Assembly: GCA_945861385.1 (NCBI GenBank)
Contig: CAMAUI010000008.1
Coordinates: 1 to 64,000, forward strand
DNA length: 64,000 nucleotides
DNA from: Prosthecobacter debontii
GTDB lineage: Bacteria > Verrucomicrobiota > Verrucomicrobiia > Chthoniobacterales > Chthoniobacteraceae
Direction of reading: 5' to 3'
Below are positions 9,201-16,617 of this stretch, one piece after another. The notes beneath the pieces were generated by a model. The model saw nothing but the letters and a program-made list of their open reading frames with translations. It was not told the origin of the DNA and made no database searches. The position numbers were made by a program, and so were the translations under genes. Within the stretch, counting starts at the first letter, position 1. Each line of letters opens with the position of its first letter.

Positions 9201-10745
9201 GGGCTGGTCGTTGATGCGACCACGGGCGTGATCAGCGGCAGCCCGGCAGCCACGGGGAGTTTCGCCGCCGGAGTGAGCGCGACGGGCGAGGCGGGCACCG
9301 CGCAAGCGACGGTGCAGATCGTGGTGACGGAGCCCGCTCTCGCCGTGGTGACGGGCACGCGCGGAACGGCGCTGAGTTTTTCCACCTCAGGATCCGGCAC
9401 GGCCGCGAGCACGCCATTGCCGCCGGGCCTCGCGCTGAATCCCGCCACGGGCGAAATCTCCGGCACGCCCTCGCTGGCCGGGCAGTACGACGTGAGCCTG
9501 TCGCTCACGGCGGGTGGCTCCGTGAGCACGCTGCCGCTGCGCTTCGAAATCCGCGGCCTGCTGAATGTGCAGGTGAGCGGGAGCGGCGGCATCACGGACG
9601 GCTTTGCGGGGATCACGCCGCGCGTGATCGGCTCCCCGATTTCGATCATGGCACGCCTCGAGAAAGGCAGCGTTTTCTCCGGCTGGTCCGGCGATGTGGA
9701 GACGGCGGAACCGGCCCTCGATTTCCCGATGCAGGACGGGCTGACGCTGACGGCGAATTTCACCACGCGCCAAGCGGTGCGCGGCACCTACACCGGGCTC
9801 GTCCGCGATGGTGAGCCGGGCACATTTTCCCGTTCGGGGCTGCTCACCGCCACGATCAGCGCGGCTGGCCGCGTCACCGGGAAATTCCACCGCGGCAGCG
9901 CCACGGAGACCTTCTCGGCGAAGATCGGCGATGGTATGTTTGACGCGGTGACGCAACCGGGCGATGTGGATCTGGACTTGCGATTCACCGGCGTCGGTCA
10001 CCGCCGTCTCGAAGGAACGGCCGACGGGCTGGCCGTGCAGCTTTTCCACCTCCCGCACGATCGCTCGAACCGCGTGCCGGATGGCGTGGCCGGGCGCTAC
10101 ACCGTGCTCATCGGGCCGGTGCCAGCCGCTGCGGACGATGCCGGACCTGTGGGGCACGGCGCTGCCGAGCTGTTCGTGAGCCCGGGTGGGGGGATCGAGA
10201 TGCGAGGCACGCTCGCGGACGGGACGGCGATCACCGCAGCGGGCAAGCTGGATGTCCGGAAACGGTGGTCGCACTTCGTCCACAGCTACAAAAAAGGCGG
10301 CGGCATCATCGGCGAAATCACGTTCGACGAATCAGCGCCCGAGCACGATGCCAGCGGCGTTGTGACGTGGTTTCGCCCGGCGAATCCGCTGGCCGCGCGA
10401 TTCCCCGACGGCTGGCCTGCGGGCCTCGTGCGCGACTGGCGCGCTTCGCAGTTTGAACCGGGCCACCTGCTAAAGGGAACCACGACGCTCGAGCGAACCG
10501 GTGGCGGCCTGGCGGATCGGGACATCGAGATCGAAATCGCACCGCGCTCTCTCGTGACCTCGACGGAGCGGGGCTTTTCGCTGCGCTACTCGCCGGCGAC
10601 CGGGCTTTTCCGCGGGAAAATCCCGCCGACACTGAACGAGCCGACGCAGACTTTCAAAGGGGCGATTTTCCGAAAGGACGACAGCGGATCCGGCCACTTC
10701 ATCGGCGGCGATAAGGCCGGCGCGATACAGTTCGCGCTGCCGTAG
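3243..10745 (+). CDS. giant secreted protein: delta-60 repeats, Calx-beta, trypsin-like protease, He_PIG repeats
   Basis: The protein has about 2500 residues. Domains in order: signal-like segment near residues 66-85 (FHLLCWVILLAHP); about 14 delta-60 repeats at 105-800 (DGRIVIAGLFTSVNG type); a Calx-beta domain at about 899-1007 ending in VTILNDD; two PEGA-like modules; a trypsin-like serine protease domain at about 1202-1434. Then come seven He_PIG Ig-like repeats at about 1543-2100 (LPAGLGINTATGEISGTP type), an InlB-type repeat (FSGWSGDVE) and an unassigned C-terminal domain. The protease triad looks intact: His1245 in LTVAHAV, Asp1306 in RLDAAAL, Ser1389 in GVSGGPLF. The start is uncertain. 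ATG 3243 is the last ATG before the signal segment but leaves about 60 odd residues in front, and part of that stretch matches an intergenic repeat, so a rarer downstream start is possible. No sorting or autotransporter domain is seen. Confidence 0.85.
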   Translation: MNSTTTESPPWKSDSRNSTGPPLHPFSISSSSRTPSLPGGDPRSDRFLSGGRESKFLAEAGAIASSLRRIFHLLCWVILLAHPHRSAIGQNAAGARFNPRLVTTGSVGSMAVQSDGRIVIAGLFTSVNGTPRGALARLNVDGTLDPTWRCDVGGYVNSIVIVDDFLYVGGEFRTLGGQSHFNLGRVSLAGVGVPDAAWNVNTGGGFGQGRVVKLATDGTNLYVGGDFTSPRTSVFKVSPAAAGSVDGSWTANVGFDGVHGGVRTILPAGAAVFIGGQFASKLAKVSAATGAPVAGWAPGSFAGPANGNVQGLALDGAGSVYAVGRFSAVNGAPRTSVAKLNVTTGAVDPTWVVSLAPKFSPGLVEALRVAVSDGKVYLGGDFTTAAPPLRDFLLRVDATTGATDPEWAPAPDNVIALLDVRPGAIFIGGIFREIAGAVALGFAKLDRNVGSRIPEFAAQPEAAGQVFAIARQSDGRLVIGGNFHLAEGLRRPNLARFNLDGSIDRTWAPATDNPVQALAIDGESIFASGDFTTIDGLPRRRIGKISVATGAVDAAWAPEMNGTVRGLATADGAVFAGGNFTTVSGVSRVRLVKLAAANTGAVDPGWQASVTGGAQYVEGLAVAGGQLYVVGDFSSVRGVARSNFARVSTVDGVPDPGWVPASGGLITTIALTATDAFVGGNFHGKFSLAGNGARDSNWNPPITGGSNDQTGAFAVSGGDVYAGGGYASGPLGGSPVKLNATTGANDPTWNKRTAFLLSGGDIQSYVQVLFADGADVFVGGNFTSVRGVPRNGFAWLPVVSAPLVSLDVGSGRVVLAPAAGEALKTTHFFIESIAGGTLALPEGVPVPAGSFVLAEDGAAGLVFTATGGAASLVVKSAIAEQADGVGAVATNFAFEAPVLPTVQFASGAVNTSEGQASITLTVTKDRPGAVSVQFATRAGTAVAGGDFTAQSGTLDLADADTSRTISIALATDAVLEPDEMFFVDLSAPSGGRLGTRIVAAVTILNDDVPGPTGGDAVATAPQTPVPGSTGSLTITLTPGGVGRWRPAGDFDWYESGRVVGALPPGNYPIEFDQASGFRAPETIVVPVGAGEAAADSAAYSLLNAVGTGGLLVTIKPSTIATHADLAQRGQWRRVGETDGFGTPLWRDSDAALEDLPAGPYVIEFKPVPGRTTPPATVITVVAGQVNATTATYFIPEPVQGEAVAVLPFATATGGEPYRYVGQLQTSLGFSSGTVVKRHTVLTVAHAVFDDEALTLAAEMRWFFQRHHGLHDPPPRFARGAYIFQGYGAARSEQEPGISTPESQRLDAAALFFLGDAGRGGSSGFLSATSSPGEWIAGARQKILAGYAVQGVPLGDRGRLCATSPQPAPFTLLYGHVFATTALRGFPGVSGGPLFVQSDGGAFFPAGVFLGGTGQTLVRAIDAEVADLISRAEVSGNGGENNTSGGIILVDRGTTDGQVSGATVFSGAPVEGGFIEVRGTAGTGGWRVLGNTEQAYRAINSPKRALVAARYQVEFRPALNTIAPTTLTVEVRPGQTTLITAAYAPLLPPAITSAGSAQGRRGAAFNYMITASQAPTSFDVLGTLPEGLSLNIKTGRIAGTPAAAGVFPVTIFAANSAGTDSKLLTIRLAPIVTGPATAQGQRGELFSQAVATSDPVDSFSATGLPAGLGINTATGEISGTPGESGEFSVNLGIRAAGGDSTAELLLRISPQISTPANLAVVRGQPVLFPITSPDAITSFGTAGLPAGLGLDVGSGAITGVPQQAGIFAATLSATNSGGTTLKPLSIIVNPAITSATEAQVTKGQGFNYTITATDPATSFSATNLPAGLAVESGGGVISGVPAESGVFSVILQATGPAGTAAGTLTLRVAPSVDGVLAASGLRGVPFEYQIPTSDAGTTFSTAALPPGLMLDTATGRISGTPASAGVFATSVTISGTGGSASSPLTLTISPRITSAVQLQAVLGRPVVPFAITATDPSSAFSATGLPPGLVVDATTGVISGSPAATGSFAAGVSATGEAGTAQATVQIVVTEPALAVVTGTRGTALSFSTSGSGTAASTPLPPGLALNPATGEISGTPSLAGQYDVSLSLTAGGSVSTLPLRFEIRGLLNVQVSGSGGITDGFAGITPRVIGSPISIMARLEKGSVFSGWSGDVETAEPALDFPMQDGLTLTANFTTRQAVRGTYTGLVRDGEPGTFSRSGLLTATISAAGRVTGKFHRGSATETFSAKIGDGMFDAVTQPGDVDLDLRFTGVGHRRLEGTADGLAVQLFHLPHDRSNRVPDGVAGRYTVLIGPVPAAADDAGPVGHGAAELFVSPGGGIEMRGTLADGTAITAAGKLDVRKRWSHFVHSYKKGGGIIGEITFDESAPEHDASGVVTWFRPANPLAARFPDGWPAGLVRDWRASQFEPGHLLKGTTTLERTGGGLADRDIEIEIAPRSLVTSTERGFSLRYSPATGLFRGKIPPTLNEPTQTFKGAIFRKDDSGSGHFIGGDKAGAIQFALP
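3353..3418 (+). repeat. dispersed repeat, copy B
   Basis: This is the partner of 24171-24235, in the same orientation. It falls inside the predicted 5' end of the giant delta-60 gene, before the signal-peptide codons. That weakens the case that those first residues are really translated. Confidence 0.5.
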
Positions 10746-11119
10746 CGCAGCGGCGGCCGGGCCCGGATCGGGCGCGTCATGGAAATGTATTTTCGGGAAT
10801 GCCGTTGTGCGCGGGGGGGAATCCGCATCTCTTGGGAACGGTCACCGATTTTCCTCTGGGGCTGCTCCCAAACAATGCCATGCAAACATCCGCATACTCC
10901 AACTCCTGCGCCCCGACCTTCTACGCCGGGTGATTTTTCAAACCGGATCGCAAGCTGGCGGCATTCGCCATCGCGGCGGGGGATGTGGCTTTTCTCAATG
11001 GCAGGATGCGCGGTTGCTCGGCGATTCGCGGTTGCAGGCGGGGCGGTAGCGCTGGGTCGCGAGGGGAAAGAAGGCCCGATCAGCCGCCCAACGCGGGACA
11101 TCGAAGCGGCGCAGACGGC
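10746..11119. other. intergenic region with decayed gene remnant
   Basis: This 374-base gap lies between the convergent giant gene and DUF1501 gene. No intact gene is visible. Its second half carries a degenerate copy of part of the 1863-3035 gene (listed separately). The first half shows nothing I can assign. Confidence 0.6.
10973..11042 (+). pseudogene. fragment of a paralogue of the 1863-3035 gene
   Basis: Bases 10973-11042 align to 2421-2490 inside the exported-protein gene. The first 40 bases (GCGGCGGGGGATGTGGCTTT and on) differ at one position only. The alignment then needs small indels that break the frame. No start codon or further domain remains in frame. I read this as the leftover of a duplicated copy that has decayed. 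Confidence 0.6.
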
Positions 11120-12562
11120 CTATGCGAGGATTCCCTCGATCACCTTCCCAGCCACGTCCGTGAGCCGGTAATCGCGGCCGGAATATCGGTAGGTGAGCTT
11201 CTCGTGGTCGAGGCCCATGAGGTGCAGGATCGTCGCGTGGAAATCATGGACATGGACGCGGTCCTCGACGGCAGTGCAGCCAAATTCGTCGGTGGCTCCG
11301 TAGCTTAGGCCCCGTTTCACCCCGCCGCCGGCGAGCCAGTTGGTGTAGCCGTAGTGGTCGTGGTCGCGGCCCTTGGCGCCCTCGGAGGTCGGGGCGCGGC
11401 CAAATTCCCCGCCCCACACGATGAGCGTCTCGTCGAAAAGTCCGCGCGCTTTCAGGTCGTGGATCAGCGCGGCGATGCCCTGGTCGCAGGCTTTCGCGAG
11501 CTTGGCGTGTCCATCCACGATGTTCTCGTGGCCGGTGTCCCATGCGATGTCGTAGCCATCTATGGAAAGCGAGAGCTGCACGACGCGCACGCCCTGCTCG
11601 ATGAGGCGGCGGGCGAGGAGGCAGCCCTTGGCAAATTCGCTGCTTCCGTAAAGGTCGCGCGTGGCTTGCGACTCCTTGCTGATGTCGAAGACCTCGGGCA
11701 CGGAGGCCTGCATGCGGAAGGCCATCTCCATCGCTGCGATTCCCGCTTCGAGATCCTGGTCGCGCTCCATGCGGGCGAGATGGGTCTGGTTCAACTGCGC
11801 GAGGAGATCCACCTGGCGGCGCTGCTCGGTCATCGAGAGGCGCGAGTTTTTCAAGTCGCGCATCACGGCGTCGGGCTTCATCTCGGCAATGTTCACGTAG
11901 CTGCCAGCGTAGGCGCCGGGGAGAAATGCGTTGCCCCAGTTCGCCAGCGTGCAGCGGGGCTGCGCGCGCGGGGACATGGCGACGAAGCCGGGGAGGTTCT
12001 GGTTTTCCGTGCCGAGGCCATAGACAAGCCACGCGCCCATGCTCGGGCGGTTCGGCTGGAGCGCGCCGACGTTCATCATCATCATCGCGCCGGCGTGCTC
12101 GGGGATGTCCGTGTACATCGAGTGGATGAAGCTGATGTCGTCCACGCAGTGCGCGACGTTTGGAAAAATGTCGCTGACCCATTTGCCGGTCCTGCCGTAT
12201 TGCTTGAAACCGAACGGCGAGGGCATGAGGCCGTTCTTCGTGTTGCGCAGCGTTTTCCGGTTAACGAGTTCCGGGCGCTTGCCCGCGTGTTTTACGAGGT
12301 CCGGCTTGTAGTCGAAAGTATCCACCTGCGATGGCCCGCCGGGCATGAAGAGCTGGATGACATGCTTTGCCCGCGGAGCAAAGTGGGGGGCCTTGGGAAA
12401 AAGCGGGGATGCGGGAACCGGCGCGCCGATCGCGCGCGTCTGGTCGAGCAGCCCGGCCAGACCGATCGCGCCCATGCCCGCTCCGAGGCGGCTGAGAAAA
12501 TCGCGCCGTGAAAACTGGTTCGCAGCGCGGCGGAAGGCGGCTTCGTGTTCGGTGAATTGCAC
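11120..12562 (-). CDS. DUF1501 domain protein with Tat signal
   Basis: This 480-residue protein belongs to the DUF1501 family, which is related by fold to alkaline phosphatase and sulfatase enzymes; its reaction is not established. The N-terminus has a twin-arginine motif (FSRRDFLSRLGAG) followed by a hydrophobic stretch, so export of a folded protein by Tat is likely. Family landmarks are visible: AKHVIQLFMPGGPSQVDTFD near residue 65, LIVWGGEFGRAPTSEG, then the closing block VHVHDFHATILHLMGLDHEKLTYRYSGRDYRL. The length is normal for the family. Unlike the two other DUF1501 genes in the window it has no PSD1 gene directly before it. The nearest PSD1 gene (14192) is on the other strand beyond a threonine aldolase. 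Confidence 0.93.
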   Translation of the reverse strand: MQFTEHEAAFRRAANQFSRRDFLSRLGAGMGAIGLAGLLDQTRAIGAPVPASPLFPKAPHFAPRAKHVIQLFMPGGPSQVDTFDYKPDLVKHAGKRPELVNRKTLRNTKNGLMPSPFGFKQYGRTGKWVSDIFPNVAHCVDDISFIHSMYTDIPEHAGAMMMMNVGALQPNRPSMGAWLVYGLGTENQNLPGFVAMSPRAQPRCTLANWGNAFLPGAYAGSYVNIAEMKPDAVMRDLKNSRLSMTEQRRQVDLLAQLNQTHLARMERDQDLEAGIAAMEMAFRMQASVPEVFDISKESQATRDLYGSSEFAKGCLLARRLIEQGVRVVQLSLSIDGYDIAWDTGHENIVDGHAKLAKACDQGIAALIHDLKARGLFDETLIVWGGEFGRAPTSEGAKGRDHDHYGYTNWLAGGGVKRGLSYGATDEFGCTAVEDRVHVHDFHATILHLMGLDHEKLTYRYSGRDYRLTDVAGKVIEGILA

Positions 12563-12617
12563 GGTGGTTAAAAGGCTCGCAGCGGCATTTCAATAGGGCC
12601 ATTCCAGCGTGGCCCCA

Positions 12618-13649
12618 TCAGTCTGCCCTCCCCAGCACGCGCTCGAATATCTCAAGGGCCTCGGGGATGTGCCCTGGCGACACCATCAGGTTTGTCACCG
12701 CACGGATATTGTCCGGGCCGAGAGCCAGAACGCGCACGCCGGCCTGGTCGAGTGCGGCCATGAGGGTGGCCGCGGGAATTTTCCGCACGCGCATCATCAC
12801 AATGTTCGTCTGCACGGTGGTCGGATCGAGTTCGAGGCCGGGCAGCCGGCTCAAACCCTCGGCCAGCGCGCGGGCATTGGCGTGGTCTTCGGCCAGCCGG
12901 GCGCGGTGATGCTCCAGCGCGTGGAGCGCACCGGCGGCGATGATGCCCGCCTGCCTCATGCCGCCGCCAAACATTTTCCGGAAACGTCGCGCGCGCTGGA
13001 TGAATTCCGCAGTGCCGCACAGCGCGGAACCGACGGGCGAGCCGAGGCCCTTGGAAAAACACACGCTCACCGAGTCGAAGTGCTCCGCGTATTCTCGCTC
13101 CGGGATGCCCGTCGCGACCGCCGCGTTCCACAAGCGCGCGCCGTCGAGGTGGAGCCGCAGGCCGTGCGCGCGGGACAAGTCCGCGATTTCGCGGATGCGC
13201 CCGATCGGCCAGATGCTGCCGCCGCCGCGATTGTGGGTGTTTTCCACGCACACGAGCCGGGTGGGCGAACAATGAATATCCGCTGGGCGGAGCGCGGCTT
13301 CGACATCCGCCGCCGAGAAGACGCCACGCACGCCGGGCAGGCAGCGACACATCACGCCGGCCAGCGCGGCGGGCGCGCCCGTCTCGTAGTAATAGATGTG
13401 GGCGTTGGCATCTATGAGGATTTCATCGCCGGGCTCGGTGTGGACACGCAAAGCGAGTTGGTTGGCCATGGTGCCGGACGGCGTGAACAAGGCGGCTTCC
13501 TTGCCGAGGAGTTCCGCCGTTCGCGCTTCGAGCCGCGCCACCGTGGGATCGTCGCCAAACACATCATCGCCCACTTCCGCCCGGGCCATCGCCTCGCGCA
13601 TGGCAGGTGTGGGCAGAGTGATGGTGTCGCTTCGCAGGTCAATCGGCAT
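12618..13649 (-). CDS. ltaE: low-specificity L-threonine aldolase
   Basis: This 343-residue PLP-dependent enzyme (fold type I) cleaves L-threonine or L-allo-threonine to glycine and acetaldehyde in the cytoplasm. I place the start at ATG 13649 (MPIDLRSDTITLPTPAMREAM), which matches the usual N-terminus of the family. The longer track ORF runs back into a repeat region. The PLP lysine is Lys200 in SVCFSKGLGSP. Other family blocks are AEVGDDVFGDDPTV near residue 24, LFTPSGTMANQLA, and HLDGARLWNAA before the lysine. It ends 56 bases before the DUF1501 gene on the same strand, but nothing in the sequence ties the two functions together. Confidence 0.93.
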   Translation of the reverse strand: MPIDLRSDTITLPTPAMREAMARAEVGDDVFGDDPTVARLEARTAELLGKEAALFTPSGTMANQLALRVHTEPGDEILIDANAHIYYYETGAPAALAGVMCRCLPGVRGVFSAADVEAALRPADIHCSPTRLVCVENTHNRGGGSIWPIGRIREIADLSRAHGLRLHLDGARLWNAAVATGIPEREYAEHFDSVSVCFSKGLGSPVGSALCGTAEFIQRARRFRKMFGGGMRQAGIIAAGALHALEHHRARLAEDHANARALAEGLSRLPGLELDPTTVQTNIVMMRVRKIPAATLMAALDQAGVRVLALGPDNIRAVTNLMVSPGHIPEALEIFERVLGRAD

Positions 13650-14191
13650 GGGGTGGTGGATGAAACGGCAATCGCGTTGTCCGCCAAGCTCTATTTGTAA
13701 GCGGGGACGGGCTTGGGCGTGATTGGAAGTGAGTCCACCTGGAGGAGCAGAAAGGGCCGTGGAAGCTGGGGCGAAGGTGTGGAGAGGCGGCGCACAAGGA
13801 GCGGCGACATTCCTGTCGCCGACGCTGGTTGCGCCGGAGGCGCACATGCTCCGGCAAGGTGGCGGGCGGTGGCGAGTGAAGGAAATTTTTTGCCACGAAC
13901 GGTGCGCCGCCGCGTTGCCGAGGGTGTGCGCGCCTCCGGCGCATGTGCGGACGGCGACAGGAATGTCGCCGCTCCCTGCCGCCGCCTGCCCGCTTGCGGA
14001 CCGGAAATCAATCACGCCCGACACAGAAGGAACGATGGTTCTGTAATTTCAACCGGCGGCGGGTTAGTTTCCGGCATGCTTGTTTCCATTCCTGTCCAAA
14101 TTACGACTGCCGCCATGGCCGCATTGCCGGCGCGGCTTGTGGAACCACCGCCTCGCGCAGCTCACTGGCGCTGCGCTGCGGATCTTCTGCC
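13650..14191. other. divergent intergenic region with REP-like palindromes
   Basis: This 542-base gap separates the divergent threonine aldolase and PSD1 genes, so it should hold both promoters. I could not pick a convincing -35/-10 pair. The middle is occupied by a compound inverted repeat, listed separately. Short ORFs called here on both strands translate the palindromes and are not genes. Confidence 0.7.
13798..13975. repeat. compound inverted repeat with nested palindromes
   Basis: The outer arms (13798-13821 and 13952-13975) are perfect 24-base reverse complements. Each arm contains its own hairpin, GGCGACA-TTCC-TGTCGCC. Just inside each arm is a second palindrome: TGCGCCGGAGGCGCA at 13830-13844, and a version interrupted by an extra GC around 13927-13943. 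The arrangement resembles a pair of REP units in mirror orientation (BIME-like). Confidence 0.8.
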
Positions 14192-16612
14192 ATGAAGAGC
14201 TCGCCCGTCGGCAGACAATTGGGACTGCTCCCCGTGCTGGCTTTCACCTGCGCGCAGGCGATGGCGGCGGGCGCGATTGATTTCAATCGCGATGTGCGGC
14301 CGATTCTTTCCGACAAATGCTACGCCTGCCACGGGCCGGATGCGAAGTCGCTGGAGGGCAAGCTGCGTCTCGATCTGCGCGCCAGTGCGACGGCTCCGGC
14401 GGAGAGCGGCGAGATTGCCATCGTGCCGGGGCGGCCGGAGAAAAGTGCGCTGGTGGAGCGGATCGAGTCGGCGGACAAGGACGAGCGGATGCCGCCGCCG
14501 AAGTCGCACAAGACGCTCGATGCGGCGGAGAAGGCGGTGCTGCGGCGCTGGATCGCGGAGGGCGCGGAGTATAAGGATCACTGGTCCTTTCTCACGCCGT
14601 CGCGCGCGGCAGCGCCCGCGGTGGGCGAGCCGGCGTGGGAGTCGAATGGCGTGGACCGGTTCGTCTTTGCCACGCTCGCGGGGCGGAAGATGACGCCGTC
14701 CGCGGAGGCGGATCGCGCGACGCTCATCCGGCGGGTGTCGCTGGACCTGCGCGGGTTGCCGCCGACGCCGGTGGAGATCGACGCTTTCACGAACGACACG
14801 GGCGAGCGCGCCTACGAGCAGATGGTGGATCGCATGCTGGCGAGTCCTCGTTTCGGCGAGCGCATGGCGGTGGTCTGGCTGGACCTCGCGCGCTACGGCG
14901 ACACGAATGGCTACCACAACGACTCCGACCGCCCGGTGTGGCTGTGGCGCGACTGGGTGGTGGACGCTTACAACCGCAACATGCCGTTCGATCAGTTCAC
15001 GATCTGGCAGCTCGCGGGCGATCTGCTGCCGGACAGCGGCGTGGAGCAAAAGATCGCGTCGGGTTTCAATCGCAACGTGCGTTTCAACGAGGAGGGCGGC
15101 GCGGACCCGGCGGAGTTTCTCGCGGCATACGCGGCGGATCGCGCGATCACGATGAGCCGCGTGTGGCTGGGGATGACGCTGAACTGCGCGCAGTGCCACA
15201 CGCACAAATACGACCCGATCACGCACAAGGAATTCTACCAGCTCACGGCGTTCTTCAATTCGCTGGAGGAAGTCGGCGCGGGGGACGTGAGCGGCTTTCA
15301 CGGAAAGCCCGTGCCGCCAGTCATGCGCGTGCCGACGCCGGAGATGCGCACGAAAGTCGCCGCCGCGAAGGCGAAGCTGGAGGGATTGGAAAAGCAGTTG
15401 GCGAACGGTGTTTTCACCTCCGCCGTCGAGGGGCCCGGCCGGAACGGCGAGCCGCTGGCGATCGAGCTGCAAAAGCAGGAAATCAAGGCTGCACGCGACG
15501 CGGTGGCATCGCTGGAAAATGACAAGAGCATGCCACTGCAGATGGTCAGCGTGGAGATGCCAAAGCCCAAACCCGCGTTTGTGCTGATGCGCGGCGATTT
15601 TCAAACGCCGGGCGACGCCGTGGAGCGCGATGTGCCGAAGTTTCTCCCGCCTTTCCCCGCCGGCCAGCCGCGCAACCGCCTCGGCCTCGCGCGCTGGCTC
15701 ATGCAGACGGAGCAGCCGCTCGTCGCGCGCGTGCAGGTGAACCGTTTCTGGCAGATGCTTTTCGGCGAAGGGCTGGTGCGGACGATGGGCGACTTCGGTA
15801 TGCAGGGCGCCTTTCCCACGCACCCGGAACTGCTCGACTGGCTGGCCGTGCAGTTCATGGATTCCGGCTGGGACGTGAAGCGCACGCTGAAGCTCATCGT
15901 CATGAGCCGCACGTATCGGCAGGCATCGAATGACACGCGCCGCTACGCCGAACGCGACCCGCAAAACAAGCTGCTCTGGCGTGCGCCGCGTGTGCGCCTC
16001 GCGGCGGAGGCGGTGCGGGACAACGCGCTCGCCGTCGCCGGATTGCTCTCGGAAAAAATGGGCGGGCCGCCGGTGTTTCCCTACCAGCCGGCGGATTTTT
16101 ACAAGGGCAAGAGCAATGGCTGGCGGTGGAATCTCAGCAAGGGTGAGGACCTTTACCGGCGCGGCCTCTACACTTTCTGGCGGCGCACCACGCCGTATCC
16201 GACCTTCGTCATTTTCGACGCCCCGGATCGCGCGGAATGCACCGCGGAACGCCCGCGCACGAACACGCCGCTCCAGGCGCTCGCCACGCTGAACGACCCG
16301 CAATTTGTCGAAGCCGCGCGGGTCTTCGCGCAGCGCTTGCTCGCCGAGTCCGCGCCTGACACCGACGCACGGATCGCCCTCGCCTACCGGCTGGCGCTGG
16401 CCCGCCCGCCCTCGCCGCGCGAGCAGCAGGTCATGCGCGACTTTGTCGCCGCACAGCTCGCGCGCTACCGCGCCGACGAAAGCGCCGCCAAGGCGTTGAT
16501 CGCCGCCGGGCAGGCGCCGCGCCCCGCAGGGCTGGATGCCGCCGAGCACGCGGCGTGGACCACGACGGCAAATGTCATTTTGAACCTCGACGAGACGATC
16601 ACGAGAAACTGA
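14192..16612 (+). CDS. PSD1-type protein: planctomycete cytochrome C, DUF1549, DUF1553
   Basis: This 806-residue protein starts at ATG 14192 (MKSSPVGRQLGLLPVLAF), directly before a Sec signal ending near AQAMAAG. The PSCyt1 domain follows with a haem c site CYACH (about residue 48). DUF1549 covers roughly 150-360 (LDLRGLPPTPVEIDAF) and includes a second CxxCH, CAQCH, in LNCAQCHTHKYDPI. DUF1553 covers the C-terminal third (ARVQVNRFWQMLFGEGLVRT, then TNTPLQALATLNDPQF). These proteins are abundant in Planctomycetota and Verrucomicrobiota and almost always pair with DUF1501. Their function is unproven, though haem binding suggests an extracytoplasmic redox role. It heads a five-gene run and lies 5 bases before the next PSD1 gene. 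Confidence 0.93.
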   Translation: MKSSPVGRQLGLLPVLAFTCAQAMAAGAIDFNRDVRPILSDKCYACHGPDAKSLEGKLRLDLRASATAPAESGEIAIVPGRPEKSALVERIESADKDERMPPPKSHKTLDAAEKAVLRRWIAEGAEYKDHWSFLTPSRAAAPAVGEPAWESNGVDRFVFATLAGRKMTPSAEADRATLIRRVSLDLRGLPPTPVEIDAFTNDTGERAYEQMVDRMLASPRFGERMAVVWLDLARYGDTNGYHNDSDRPVWLWRDWVVDAYNRNMPFDQFTIWQLAGDLLPDSGVEQKIASGFNRNVRFNEEGGADPAEFLAAYAADRAITMSRVWLGMTLNCAQCHTHKYDPITHKEFYQLTAFFNSLEEVGAGDVSGFHGKPVPPVMRVPTPEMRTKVAAAKAKLEGLEKQLANGVFTSAVEGPGRNGEPLAIELQKQEIKAARDAVASLENDKSMPLQMVSVEMPKPKPAFVLMRGDFQTPGDAVERDVPKFLPPFPAGQPRNRLGLARWLMQTEQPLVARVQVNRFWQMLFGEGLVRTMGDFGMQGAFPTHPELLDWLAVQFMDSGWDVKRTLKLIVMSRTYRQASNDTRRYAERDPQNKLLWRAPRVRLAAEAVRDNALAVAGLLSEKMGGPPVFPYQPADFYKGKSNGWRWNLSKGEDLYRRGLYTFWRRTTPYPTFVIFDAPDRAECTAERPRTNTPLQALATLNDPQFVEAARVFAQRLLAESAPDTDARIALAYRLALARPPSPREQQVMRDFVAAQLARYRADESAAKALIAAGQAPRPAGLDAAEHAAWTTTANVILNLDETITRN

Positions 16613-16617
16613 CGCCC

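Noticed and set aside
13691-14046. Small ORFs on both strands reading ...GAATFLSP... and ...TATGMSPL...
   Set aside because: They are translations of the inverted repeat at 13798-13975, which explains why both strands give the same peptide strings.
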